Numbered from the stretch's first letter, positions 29,273 through 38,883 are shown. The stretch is DNA of 64,000 nt from Pseudoalteromonas sp. NBT06-2 (GCF_002276045.1 NZ_NQMR01000001.1:33535-97534), one strand, 5' to 3'. Numbers and translations are program-made. The notes: generated by a model from the letters alone, not told the origin.

Positions 29273-30193
29273 TATATTTCTTTCACCGATTGCATTATAT
29301 CTGGAACTAAGAAGTTGATAGGGGTTGATAAACTTTCAACTGAAGGTGACTCTGAGCAGATCGGTAGCTTATTAAACTCACCTTGCATATAATGTTTCGA
29401 TTTATGTAATTCAGCTAAACACAAATCAAATTTTGGGATATATACCCAAGCCACTTCAAGATGTGAGGTTCAGGACTGCTGAGCAATTCATGATCTAGGC
29501 GCATCTTTGCATTAATGGTTACTCCCTTAAAAAAAGATGGACCGGCAATATGCTCCTGCATTGCTCTAGTACCTACATCCATGCAGGCAACAACGAGCAT
29601 GATTTGCTCAGAAGTCCCTGTAAGGTTGGTTTATAAATACTTTATGCAGCGTTATTGATTTTGAAAAGGGAATAACCATGTTCTTCAATCAATGCCTTGC
29701 CTAAAGTATTTCTAATTCCAACTGAATCCTGCATCTTGAAGTGGTTTGGGTATAACTATCCCACTCTAGCAAACTAGACACACCTTTTGTTTTTTTGCCA
29801 AGCCAGACTAAACAGTTCCCATACCTCAGAGCTAACCGTTTTATCGTGCGCATCAATAATATGACTGCCACAATGTGTGTGACCTGCTAAATACATTTGA
29901 GCCACGTTTTGCCATGGGAAGTGTTTAAAATAATCAATTGGAGCTTGCTCCGCATTAAAACAACTCACGTAGACATTATTTACATCTAGCAATAAACCAC
30001 ATCCAGTACGTTCGCTAATATGGTCAAGATTTTCTTCAGTTAAAGGTACAGGTAACAGATCATGAGAATTAACATCGTTAATTCCGGTCCAACACAAATG
30101 GTCACTTATCCATACTGCATTAACTGATTTTCCCAACGATTTAAGCTTGCGTAAATAGTCAATATTAATCGGGTCACTACTGCCAATCGATAA
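29272..30193 (-). pseudogene. DUF692 (MbnB/BufB-like) enzyme, split by MITE and 5'-deleted
   Basis: DUF692 family, multinuclear-iron enzymes that modify cysteines in RiPP precursors. Visible are LSIGSSDPINIDYLRKLKSL, WISDHLCWTG, HISERTGCGLLLDVNNVYV, QMYLAGHTH and DAHDKTV. After SLLEWDS the frame is interrupted by the 314-bp MITE, then resumes with IPKFDLCLAELHKSKHY to the stop. Removing the MITE and one TA restores EWDSYIPKFDL in frame. The first third of the gene is gone: the sequence upstream of LSIG is fused to a Cys-rich precursor-like remnant. Confidence 0.88.
29441..29754. mobile_element. MITE copy C inside DUF692 gene (314 bp including TA)
   Basis: Termini TATACCCAAGCCACTTCAAG and CTTGAAGTGGTTTGGGTATA. 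Because the host reading frame is known, the target duplication can be deduced as TA: the pre-insertion sequence GATAGT-TA-TATCCC encodes DSYIP. The inserted element itself is thus about 312 bp, starting TACCC and ending GGGTA with one TA. It is nearly identical to copy B in inverted orientation. Confidence 0.93.
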
Positions 30194-30391
30194 TGATGAT
30201 CAGTTGCCGTTGAGCACAAGCCCTGTCCGGCGCATTCGTTAGGACCAAATCGGTCTTGACCTTTAATTTAATCCCATACAGGCATGAGAAGTAGTGCCTG
30301 GGGTTTGAGGTTGTACAGATGACGGAAACTTAGGTACATCTTTAAATGATTCGGCTGCTTTTGCAGCCGATTGTTTGTTTAAATTGCTCAT
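30194..30391 (-). pseudogene. Cys-rich RiPP precursor-like remnant
   Basis: From ATG 30391, with GAGG eight bases upstream, 42 codons read MSNLNKQSAAKAAESFKDVP and end ...THACMGLN-type sequence (SHACMGLN) at TAA 30263. One frame over, the sequence continues GQDRFGPNECAGQGLCSTAT and DHH. This matches a class of small Cys-rich peptides with NxCxGQGxC units encoded next to DUF692/DUF2063 pairs. The reading frame is broken after MGLN and the 3' part is deleted into the DUF692 gene. Recognition of the family is from memory. Confidence 0.6.
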
Positions 30392-30429
30392 TAAATTATC
30401 CTCATTATGCATCAGGTATGGTTAATAAA

Positions 30430-31732
30430 TTACTCATGTATTGTCGTTGGCTTAGGGAAGTCAGCAACATTGGGTAAATGCATACTTTGTGAACCACTCA
30501 TTTTATTAACAGCGGTATCCACGTAATTTTGAATATCACTATGGTTTGGATCTCCAACACTGGCAGCAATTGCAACATTACCCAGCACTTTTAGCGCCTC
30601 GAATGAATCGATTCGTGAACCCAAATCAATAAATTCAAACGTTGGCTCCAATACCTGTGGTTTACCATTATCAGCAAGTACCGGTTTACCATCCGCTCCT
30701 TTTAATTCAATCTTACGCATAACCTGAATATATTTATCCAATACCCAGATCGTTGAACGATGTAAAGCAACATTGAAATACCATTTTTGTGACTGAATTT
30801 CTTCGTTATGGTATTTACATTTTGGAGTACTATCAGAAGCCACACTTGGCTGTGCTGCTACATTAAATATCGTCTCCTTCATGATCAGCATGTATTGAAA
30901 TAAGGCATTGCAGAAATTGGCGATCGATTTTTCTGAGCTCTGTTAATAGTCAGCTACTTTAGGTTTCTTCGGGAAGTTATAAATCATACCTTTAAAAAGC
31001 AGATCGGTTTCATTCATTGTTGACGTGATCAACTCTGGTGGTGAGAGCTCTGACGGTAACTCTTCAACCCTGTGTTTATATTACTCGAGCTGCGCCTGCA
31101 TAGATAAAAATTTATAATAGTGTGATTCTTCCTGCTGGGCCTGTATATGAGCCAGAACTTTCAAAGCAACAAGCGCATCATGTGCAACTTTTACTTCAAC
31201 GTCTGCTAAATTACGTATATTGCAGGCATCGATAATAAGCTCTAGAGACAGATAAGCTTGCTCCAACTCTTCTCCCGTAAGTGCATCTTGTAATAATAAG
31301 GCTTTTAAAATGGATAATGCACCTTGGCCTTCTACTGACTTTTATAATTCCAGTGCTTCTAGGGTCCAGAGATTTACTACCTCAAACAATTTTAACAGTG
31401 TTTGTTGATGCTGTTTAGCTAGACTATCATAAGGACTATGATTAAATCCTTGGTGCGTGATGATATAACGCTGGTGATTCACCAAACATAGCGTAATAAA
31501 TGTTAGCAGACAAAGACATATGCAGCATTTCCTCAACTGCCACACTCATAATATTGGCAGCGACATTATTTATAAACAGCGACTCAGATGTTTGTTGCAG
31601 CCCATTAGTTACATCCTCACTGCGTTTTAACGAGTAGTAAATAAATAAGTAGATCGGAATGGTAGCTAGTTCTATTTCACAGGCAGTTTGCATATCTGTT
31701 TTTAACCTAGATAAAACGTCTTCTCGTGACAT
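30430..31732 (-). pseudogene. Ferritin-like domain protein (VioB-type), multiply disrupted
   Basis: The N-terminal 95 codons are a clear PF12902-type ferritin-like domain: CEIELATIPIYLFIYYSL and VAVEEMLHMSLSANIYYAMFG carry the metal-binding Glu and ExxH residues. A one-base frameshift near 31450 leads to GFNHSPYDSLAKQHQQTLLK. The same frame then runs to 30430 through three TAA stops (31342, 31081, 30943), including a helical region and a C-terminal part (WYFNVALHRSTIWVLDKYIQ). This domain occurs with flavin amino-acid oxidases in violacein/rebeccamycin pathways and in DUF692 loci. It lies between a small 67-aa gene and the precursor remnant. Confidence 0.75.
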
Positions 31733-31768
31733 TTTTTCAACACAATTGTGAATGCATTTTTTTCATTG

Positions 31769-31972
31769 TCAGTCAATCGCGTATGGGGGGTCAGCTCCCT
31801 CAGCTTCAGAATTCAGATCAAAAAGTTCTTTATATGCAGAGTCAGCTTTATTTTTAATAGCAGCTCCAAATTTTTCTAAATTATCTGCAAATGCAAATTC
31901 TTCCAGTCCAGCACCAATTTCTTCTAAAACAGCTCCGGTTCTTGTTAAAACAGATCCAATAATACCAGACAT
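31769..31972 (-). CDS. 67-aa small protein heading the broken RiPP operon
   Basis: 67 residues, ATG preceded by GGAGG seven bases upstream, the strongest ribosome site of the region, which is why I call so short a gene. Sequence starts MSGIIGSVLTRTGAVLEEIG: a hydrophobic/amphipathic start followed by an acidic helical part, no cysteine. It could be a helical accessory peptide or a second type of precursor. It lies 36 bases upstream of the ferritin-like pseudogene and has its own TGTAAT box. Unlike its downstream neighbours the frame is intact. Confidence 0.55.
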   Translation of the reverse strand: MSGIIGSVLTRTGAVLEEIGAGLEEFAFADNLEKFGAAIKNKADSAYKELFDLNSEAEGADPPYAID

Positions 31973-32113
31973 AAGATACCTCCATTATTCATTACAGTTA
32001 TTAAGCCCACACACTATGCAAATTTTAGATCTTCAGCGAGTAATAAGATATACCGCACTGAATTTGTTATTCCCGTCGGAATGCATTAAATATGGCATAG
32101 TAAAAGAGAAAAA

Positions 32114-32170
32114 ATATTACAGCGTCATTACACGCCTCTCAGCCGGTAAAGTGTAATGGTGCTGTAATAT
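32114..32170. promoter_or_regulatory. Inverted pair of TGTAAT-N5-TGTAATA boxes
   Basis: Left arm 32114-32133 and right arm 32151-32170 are 18/20 complementary around a 17-base spacer. Each arm, read outward, is TGTAAT-N5-TGTAATA (GACGC spacer toward the minus gene at 31972, GGTGC spacer toward the plus gene at 32241), followed by T-rich sequence. It sits between two divergent genes. As a hairpin it could also act as a terminator, but its position between two start codons favours a regulatory site. Confidence 0.7.
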
Positions 32171-32240
32171 CTATTTTTTATCTCTTATTTTAATCTCCTT
32201 TTAAGTTCATACCGTCACCACCTATAAAGGAAGCAAAGTA

Positions 32241-33257
32241 ATGACAAATAAAATTGTAAGTAACGCGTGCCCAGTGTTTGGAGCGCTTATCGGAAACTGG
32301 AAAAATATCGCGATACCTGCCGAAAACAATGAATTATTAACGGGAAGTGAAGCCAACCCCTTGTCTTATAATATTATGCCATTACCTCAAAAAGGGGGTA
32401 ATAATGTGGGTTTTATTCTTAAGAATTTCACCTACTATGAAACACTTAAGATTAATAATGAAAATGATGTGGCAGCGCCAGCAACAGCACCTAACCGAGA
32501 AGGAACATATCAACAAGATGTGCAAGCTTGGTTTTACTCACAGCAAGTCCGTTTTGCCGAAGGGCCAGATACAAATAAAGTGATCCACGAAGAAAATGGT
32601 GCTTGGCTTGACCTTACAACCAGGGGGCCACAAAAAATAGGTCCCTATGAGAAAGGCGAAAACCTTTCATCTTCGAGTGATGTGCCGAAACAACCTGAAG
32701 ATATCGGTATCGCCAAGCAAATGGCGGTACCTCATGGTAATTCAATATTATCTTTAGGTCAGATATATGATGTCCAAAAAGGGGCACCTGAGATCCATAA
32801 TGCTAACGCTTATCCAACTAATATTAAAAACGGAGAAACTCCAGCAGATTTTAAAGCCATTTATAATGAGAACCTCTCTAGCTTAAATGATTATCAAAAT
32901 CCAAATACAGATTACACCCTAAATCCTAATAAGCCTATTCAGGACGCTGCCAGTTTAATCAAACCTACTCACTACAGAAAGTGGCATGTGACTACAAAGA
33001 AACTGGAAGATGGTCAAGGTGCAATAGTGAACATTCCTTTTACTAAAATAAGTACAGATGTTGTGCAATATGAAGCGACTTACTGGTTACTTTCTAATGA
33101 TGGTGGCATCAATTATGATTATTTATTGTATACACAAAATATAAGCATGATAATCAATATAAATGAAGGTGAAAATAAAGGTGAATATAATTTTCCTCAT
33201 ATTACCTGTAACGCACTCACCCGTGAAAACAGTAAAAGCATATCCGCTAAACTATAG
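32241..33257 (+). CDS. Hypothetical protein, possible lipocalin/nitrobindin-like fold
   Basis: 338 residues, AAAGGA before ATG, no signal peptide. The N-terminus has GALIGNWKNIAIPA, and later strands such as NVGFILKNFTYYETLKIN and DVVQYEATYWLLS recall a beta-barrel heme/lipid-binding fold in which G-x-W opens the first strand. That assignment is weak. The middle is rich in Asn/Pro. It lies between the decayed RiPP operon and the oxidase genes, shares their upstream box, and has its own terminator. It may be a protein that handles a cofactor or product of the oxidases. Confidence 0.55.
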   Translation: MTNKIVSNACPVFGALIGNWKNIAIPAENNELLTGSEANPLSYNIMPLPQKGGNNVGFILKNFTYYETLKINNENDVAAPATAPNREGTYQQDVQAWFYSQQVRFAEGPDTNKVIHEENGAWLDLTTRGPQKIGPYEKGENLSSSSDVPKQPEDIGIAKQMAVPHGNSILSLGQIYDVQKGAPEIHNANAYPTNIKNGETPADFKAIYNENLSSLNDYQNPNTDYTLNPNKPIQDAASLIKPTHYRKWHVTTKKLEDGQGAIVNIPFTKISTDVVQYEATYWLLSNDGGINYDYLLYTQNISMIININEGENKGEYNFPHITCNALTRENSKSISAKL

Positions 33258-33284
33258 TTTTTTATTTAAAATAGTTAGAAAATC

Positions 33285-33308
33285 AAGCTTCGAAACAGCA
33301 CGAAGCTT
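33285..33308 (+). terminator. Terminator after the 338-aa gene
   Basis: AAGCTTCG/CGAAGCTT stem with an 8-base loop, 28 bases after the stop codon; the tail is TGACTTTTG. Confidence 0.65.
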
Positions 33309-33426
33309 TGACTTTTGCTAGTAGAGTACAGCTAAAATGTCACTTAATATTTCTAATGTCCTGATCTCGTTATTTGGTTGTGCCCTCACCCAACAATGAC
33401 AAATTACTATCTGTAGATAAAATAAG

Positions 33427-33474
33427 AAAACGATATATAAAGAAAAATTTTTGTCCTGTTTTGTATATCGTTTT
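33427..33474. terminator. Hairpin at 3' end of the oxidase pseudogene
   Basis: AAAACGATATA and TATATCGTTTT form an 11-bp stem around 26 bases. It lies 19 bases past the stop of the minus-strand gene at 33493 and would give a T-run in either direction. Confidence 0.6.
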
Positions 33475-33492
33475 TATCTTCTAATATTACCA

Positions 33493-35024
33493 TTAAATAA
33501 TGGTTTTACGGCTACGTAACAGGCATTTCTCATCTTTACTGCTCGTCAACTTAGTATTAATTAACGCTTGATAATTATCACTAAAGTAATCTTTTGTAGG
33601 CACTGAAGCATCTTTAAAGCTAATAAAAGAACCACTGGTATGTGGAATATGAAATTCTCGACAGGTTTCTATCCAATCTTGTGCTCGATTTTCATGGAAA
33701 CGAGTGGGGATCTTTTGTTCTTTTGTCTCAGGACTCATTTCACAATACTTACCAGAAGATTGGTTCCACCATGCCTGATATTGAATGGTAAAAGCTCTAT
33801 CTTGATAAGGAAAGGAAATTTTTATCCGTTCAGGCTCAGGCAAGTTTTGCTTTTCGGCATAAAACTTGCCACTTATGGCACCAAGCGTAATATAGGCTTC
33901 AATACTGGTATCTTTGTCATCAGTAGCCGAAAAATTACTAGGCTCACATTTGTTCACATTTAATAAGGTTGATTGTAAAGATCGCACTAATTGCTTACGA
34001 CTTGTTTCATCCCATTTTGGAGTTGGCATTCTTGATGTAAGTTTATGAGGGGCGGGGCAATCCACTTCTAAACTTAGGCCATTATTAAGACGCCGATCCC
34101 AAGATTCAAAAATGAAAGGGTATCCTTGAGTGTTTTTTACAGTCACAGATGTTTGTATATTGATATTGGATGGATTTAATATTTTGACTACTTCTTGTTT
34201 GATATCTTTTATCATCACATATTTTTGTGCATCATCATAATAAGGATTATTATTAATCCTTATTATGACTGACTCTGCCCAATCGTTAATCATTTTCTCA
34301 AATTCACCGCGAGTACCACCAAAGTGACCGTTAAATTGCCAGTCTAAAACTGCATCATCTGAAACATCTTCATCACATGCAACGCCTTTGGCAATCACTT
34401 GCAAATTTGTGCCTATTAGGTGTGGATTATTATGTGGTTCTATGACTTTTTCCCACGCAGCTATAATATCAATGGCTTTAATTTTCGTAATAAAGTCTGT
34501 ACTTTTTATAACAAAACTAGTCGGAAATTCAGGAAGTTTAAATGGAATGAAAAAGAATTCAGTGACAATACCGTAGCTTAAACCGCCACCCCCACGAATA
34601 GCCCATAACAAATTATTGTTTTGTTCATCATTATATTGGCTATTCTCATTATGGTATATTGCACTTGTACCTAAATATCTAATGGAACCATCCCCCAGCA
34701 CAATAGTTGCACCCGCTAAACGTTCACAACCCATGCCATGAAGCCGAGTCCATGGCCCCCAACCACCACCCATAGTGTAACCAGCAATAGCAACTGATTG
34801 ACAGGTACCATGTGCGATCCCAAGGCCTGTTGGGTAGTTGGTATTTTTACTATCCAAGATAGGTTTTATTTGTTTGAATAAGGCGCCAGGTTGAATAATA
34901 GCCTGCGTGATTTGGTATAATTGGCATTTTGTTGTGTATTACATGGTTGTAATACTTCCGGAGCATTTGGCATTTCATCCAATAGTTTTATTAAATCAGC
35001 TATGGTTTGTTGTTCTATTGACAT
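33493..35024 (-). pseudogene. FAD-linked (berberine-bridge-type) oxidase, internally deleted
   Basis: The body is a PCMH-type flavin oxidase: ITQAIIQPGALFKQIKPILD, YPTGLGIAHGTCQSVAIAGYTMGGGWG, LLWAIRGGGGLSYGIVTEFFF, and a C-terminal BBE segment. The start is at ATG 35024 (MSIEQQTIADLIKLLDEMPN), but after CNTQQNA the frame shifts. The first FAD-binding lobe, with the R-S-G-G-H loop expected to carry the covalent-flavin histidine, is missing. So a deletion of some 60-100 codons with frameshift has inactivated it. The 454 codons downstream (from a TTG at 34857) remain open. A TGTAAT-type box lies 76 bases upstream of the original start. Confidence 0.75.
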
Positions 35025-35099
35025 AAATTCATTCCTCAGTTTAAGTTTTTTTCGTGTTATTTAACCGCGGCAAGCCTAAAATATTTTTATAATAAAAAA

Positions 35100-35117
35100 T
35101 ATTACGTATCTATTACA
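35100..35117 (-). promoter_or_regulatory. TGTAAT-N5-CGTAATA box upstream of oxidase pseudogene
   Basis: On the minus strand TGTAAT-AGATA-CGTAATA followed by a T-run, 76 bases before ATG 35024. One mismatch from the box at 27418 and 38884 outside the spacer. Confidence 0.6.
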
Positions 35118-35371
35118 CTTTGAAATCTGTTAATTTTCCTTTCTAAAATTAAAAGAAACATGAGACTTCAAAATTAACAGCATAATCTAAAAAACAGACT
35201 ACCCTTAGTACCTGTAAAAGAAACTTTGAGTTTTTTCCAAAATAACAGTACCATGAAGTCAAAAAAGAGATTCAAAATGACAACTAGTTTAGAGAATGAA
35301 TACCATAGAGTACTTCCCTTCGTACAATATCAAATTAGCCAAGACTAAAGTCTGCTTGTGCTTTTTTGGGC

Positions 35372-35389
35372 TGTAATACCATTTTCTAT
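35372..35389 (+). promoter_or_regulatory. Degenerate TGTAAT box upstream of lodA-like gene
   Basis: TGTAAT-ACCAT-TTTCTAT followed by T-rich sequence, 51 bases before ATG 35441. Only the first half-site is intact, so this is the weakest member of the set. Confidence 0.4.
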
Positions 35390-35440
35390 TTTACTTTTTA
35401 TAGTTGCTCTGCGCGATCATCAATCAAAATAAGGAATATT

Positions 35441-37564
35441 ATGAATAACACTATCACCCAATATTATATTTATCCTGCAATAGGGATTGCCCGAGTAGGC
35501 AACTCCGAAACCGAATTCTATATTGGCCCTGAAGCACCGGAACAAAAGATACCTACAGATTTTAAATATAAAGATGTCGAAGGAAAGGTCAAGCGACAGG
35601 CTGCTCGCTTTAGAGTATATGGTTTAAATGCTCAAGGAGAAGTTGTTAAAGAAATCACAGACTCTCCTGATGTCAAAATTGAATGGCAAGTCCATTTAGC
35701 AAACCGTAAAGCTATTAACTACCAGTTTAATAATGCCATGGATTTAGGAAGCTTATCCATAGACAGTAAGTTAAGAAATTCAGATGTGACCATCTTGGAA
35801 GAACGAGAAAAAAAGCTATTAATAGACTCTGGTATACGCACAATTCAGGGATGCAATGAAAAGAATAATACAAAATATCAATTTGATTCAGGTAAGTTTT
35901 ATGCTGGTACGGCTTACCAAAGAGAGGTATATTTAGGAGAAGTACAAACAGACGATGACGGACGTCTATTAGTATTAGGTGGCCGTGGAGAATCTAATAG
36001 TTTTGATGGCAGACAGGCTACAACTTTTGCAAATAATGAAGGTTGGCATGACGATGTGAGTGACGGTACCGTTCGTGCAACTATTAATGTTAATGGACAA
36101 TCACATACGGCTCAGCCGGCCATGGTGGTGGTGACACCACCTAATTTTGCACCTGGCATACGAGGTGTGGTTACCATGTATGACGTTATATCAGATCTGT
36201 TTTATAGTGAAGACCTGATCACACAGCCTGGAGGTACCGAATTTTATTCTGATATTTACCCTATTTTAAAAAGTTTAGTAGATAATCAAGCCGTTAATTT
36301 GGGTTTCTATATGATGTTTGGCGACAATGCGCCTGCTAATTTCACAGAGCCTGAGCTTTTGGCAAGACTTGCTTGTTCAAGTGAAAAAAATAGACCATTA
36401 AGACAAGCGCTGTTTAAACAATTTAGATTGCCAGTAGAACAAACTAAAGAGCAACGTATTGAAGAAGTAGGTAAAATTAGCATACTCGAACATCTAGGTG
36501 AACATGTAAATTTGGCAAATAGTCAACTATCCAATAGCCTTAATAAAGCTGTGGCGCAGGTACAAACAGATTTACAGGCAGATAAGCTACCTCCTTATTA
36601 TGGTGACGCTTATGGTGATTATACTGACTCACCTTTAGTAGGACTCAGCTTAACGCAAACTCAGTATATTCATCTTGAAAACTGGGCAAATGGAGATTTC
36701 AGTCAAGGGGAGCAACCTAGGTCTGTTTCTGGCCTAGAGTCTATTGATTTGAATTGTCAGCCACATGCTTTAACAAAAGCAAATCTACAGGAATGTTTAG
36801 GTGGTCCATTTCATCCTGGTATTGAACTTACCTGGTTTTTACGCCGTATTTCTATGTGGAATACGGCAGATCCGATTGACAAAATGCGATTAAATATTTT
36901 ACCTACAAACATACCTGTAAAGGATTTTTATGGTCCGATATTAACACCTAATGTCGCACTTGAAAGTATGTTCAATGCCAGTGGTCCTGGCACATTAACT
37001 CGTTTTATGGGAGTACCTTGGCAAACTGACGAAGGCAGTTGTCGTTCGGGCCAAGATTATGACCAAGCTTATTATTTACCTACGCCAAGTTATTGGTCTG
37101 CCAGAGTGCCAAATCAAGTATTAAGTCAGCGTTCATTAGATCGTATCAAAGACACTCAGCTATCTGATCTGCAAAGGTTAAAGCACTTTGACTATCGCCA
37201 AGACTGGCTTAGATTTTTGCGCGAACATAAACAAGATCCAAGATATTCTATGATCACAAATTGGGATAAAGTGGGTATTGTTAGCAAGCAGAGTATTCCT
37301 CCAATAAGTATTGGTAAAACAGAGATCAACTCGATTTGGGTGGAATCAGAAGTGAATGAAAAATATTTAGTCAATGATCCCAGTTATCGCCAAATGCTAA
37401 ATATGGAATCCTTAGTGCGTTTTGAGCATGCAACAGAGCAAGAAATTAATAAAGCAGAAGAAGAGTTTAAAGAAAAGATCAAGCAATTAGAACGAGATGA
37501 TATAGCCGCTATAGAAGGTAATATACCGCCAAGAAAAATAAAATCACGGAATGAGTTGTTATAA
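35441..37564 (+). CDS. LodA/GoxA-type CTQ quinoprotein oxidase
   Basis: 707 residues from ATG 35441, chosen for AAGGA seven bases upstream. It matches the LodA family: N-terminal IYPAIGIARVGNSETEFYIGPE, the VVVTPPNFAPGIRGVVTMYD block, and the C-terminal GPGTLTRFMGVPWQTDEGSC. LodA enzymes carry cysteine tryptophylquinone made from one Cys and one Trp. Here Cys534 is the likely cysteine, and Trp589 (YRQDWLRFL) or Trp552 (PSYWSARVPN) the partner. The enzyme oxidatively deaminates an amino acid, releasing ammonia and H2O2; LodA itself uses lysine and GoxA glycine, and the substrate here cannot be read. The lodB-like gene follows by 3 bases. Confidence 0.88.
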   Translation: MNNTITQYYIYPAIGIARVGNSETEFYIGPEAPEQKIPTDFKYKDVEGKVKRQAARFRVYGLNAQGEVVKEITDSPDVKIEWQVHLANRKAINYQFNNAMDLGSLSIDSKLRNSDVTILEEREKKLLIDSGIRTIQGCNEKNNTKYQFDSGKFYAGTAYQREVYLGEVQTDDDGRLLVLGGRGESNSFDGRQATTFANNEGWHDDVSDGTVRATINVNGQSHTAQPAMVVVTPPNFAPGIRGVVTMYDVISDLFYSEDLITQPGGTEFYSDIYPILKSLVDNQAVNLGFYMMFGDNAPANFTEPELLARLACSSEKNRPLRQALFKQFRLPVEQTKEQRIEEVGKISILEHLGEHVNLANSQLSNSLNKAVAQVQTDLQADKLPPYYGDAYGDYTDSPLVGLSLTQTQYIHLENWANGDFSQGEQPRSVSGLESIDLNCQPHALTKANLQECLGGPFHPGIELTWFLRRISMWNTADPIDKMRLNILPTNIPVKDFYGPILTPNVALESMFNASGPGTLTRFMGVPWQTDEGSCRSGQDYDQAYYLPTPSYWSARVPNQVLSQRSLDRIKDTQLSDLQRLKHFDYRQDWLRFLREHKQDPRYSMITNWDKVGIVSKQSIPPISIGKTEINSIWVESEVNEKYLVNDPSYRQMLNMESLVRFEHATEQEINKAEEEFKEKIKQLERDDIAAIEGNIPPRKIKSRNELL

Positions 37565-37567
37565 CCA

Positions 37568-38680
37568 ATGAAATGCACAAACACTGATTATCATGTTGTG
37601 ATTGTGGGTGCGGGTGTCGCGGGTTTAACCGCGGCACTTGTGCTAGCGAAACATGGGTTACAGGTCGCTATTATTGAAAGTAAAAATACTCAGACAGCTA
37701 AAATGGGTGAATGCATACAGGCGTCAATATTGAATACTCTTGATAAGTTGGGTTTGAGGAAGCAGTTTGAGCATGACAATCACTTTCAATTACAGGGATA
37801 TAAAGTGCACTGGGATGTACATGGCTTATATGAAAGAAACTTACTGGCTACACCGTCAGGAACCGGCTGGCTGCTTAACCGCGAGAAGTTTGACGGTATG
37901 CTAGTTAAGGCTGCAAGGCTTGCCGGAGTTGATATTTACTGTCAATCTAAATTAACAGCGTTAGATGAAGTTAAAAATTCTGAACTTGGTTATCAAAATA
38001 GCTGGAAATTAGACATTGTCAGTTCAGAGAAAAAGTGGCGGCTAGAAGTACCTTTTATAGTAGATGCGACAGGTAGAGCCCGCAACATTACAAGGCAGCT
38101 TGATACCGTAACGCAAAAATCAGACAACCTAGTAGCCTGTTTTTGTCGAATTGAACATAGTCAATCCAGTACTTTGACCAATCAGCAGGCGGTGATACAA
38201 AGTAGTGAACAGGGCTGGTGGTATCTGGCACCCTATTCAGCTCAACATGCCAGCTTATGTTATTTCACTGATCCCGATTTAACCTTACCTAAATCAGCTG
38301 AACAGATCTTTAATATGGCAATGCAAAACAAAGAATTAAAACACCATTTAACAGGTTGTGCTGTGCCCTTTGAACATAATTTTAAAGTGATCCCAGCTTA
38401 TTCATCCTGTTTAGAATCGTGTGTTGAAAATAACTGGCTTGCGGTGGGCGATGCAGCTTGCAGTTACGACCCTTTGTCTTCTTATGGCATAACATCGGCT
38501 ATGGGCAGTGCTTTTTATGCCGCTAAGGCCATAGTGAAAACATTTAATGATCAGCCAGAATTTATGCAGACTTACCAAAGTTTAATGAAGAGTAATTTTA
38601 AACACTATTTAACAGAACGTAATGCCGAATATCAAAAAGTGACACAATTTAATTCATTATTTTGGCAACGAAGACAATAA
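37568..38680 (+). CDS. LodB-type FAD-dependent maturation protein
   Basis: 370 residues, a flavoprotein of the tryptophan-halogenase/geranylgeranyl-reductase type. It has the N-terminal dinucleotide site VVIVGAGVAGLTAALVLAKH, MGECIQASILNTLDKLGL, and the second FAD motif WLAVGDAACSYDPLSSYGI. In Marinomonas LodAB and in GoxAB systems this protein is needed to form the CTQ cofactor in the partner oxidase. Direct adjacency (3 bases after the lodA-like gene) supports that role here. No signal peptide; cytoplasmic. Confidence 0.87.
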   Translation: MKCTNTDYHVVIVGAGVAGLTAALVLAKHGLQVAIIESKNTQTAKMGECIQASILNTLDKLGLRKQFEHDNHFQLQGYKVHWDVHGLYERNLLATPSGTGWLLNREKFDGMLVKAARLAGVDIYCQSKLTALDEVKNSELGYQNSWKLDIVSSEKKWRLEVPFIVDATGRARNITRQLDTVTQKSDNLVACFCRIEHSQSSTLTNQQAVIQSSEQGWWYLAPYSAQHASLCYFTDPDLTLPKSAEQIFNMAMQNKELKHHLTGCAVPFEHNFKVIPAYSSCLESCVENNWLAVGDAACSYDPLSSYGITSAMGSAFYAAKAIVKTFNDQPEFMQTYQSLMKSNFKHYLTERNAEYQKVTQFNSLFWQRRQ

Positions 38681-38883
38681 TGAAATACTTATAATAACTA
38701 AACCTGAATCTAACTTAGACTTACTTTTACCTCAGCATATTAAAAAGCGATGGACTTATTTAAGTTTGTATTAAACCAACTTATATTGCAAATTCGTATT
38801 TTTAAATTATGTCATTTATACGAACAAATAGATCAACTGAAGGTTTAGTGAAAATCTGAGCTTATTTTATTCAAATAACCGAC

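Noticed and set aside
29415..29600. 61-codon minus-strand frame (start MLVVACMDVGTRAMQEHIAG)
   Set aside because: Lies within MITE copy C and joins it to the DUF692 tail; the same frame exists in MITE copy B, so it is element sequence, not a gene.
30430..31732. Stop-codon recoding in the ferritin-like gene
   Set aside because: The three stops are TAA and come with a frameshift, and neighbouring genes are also broken; decay is simpler.
32114..32170. Inverted repeat as a plain terminator
   Set aside because: It lies between two divergent start codons, not after a stop, and its arms match the shared box.
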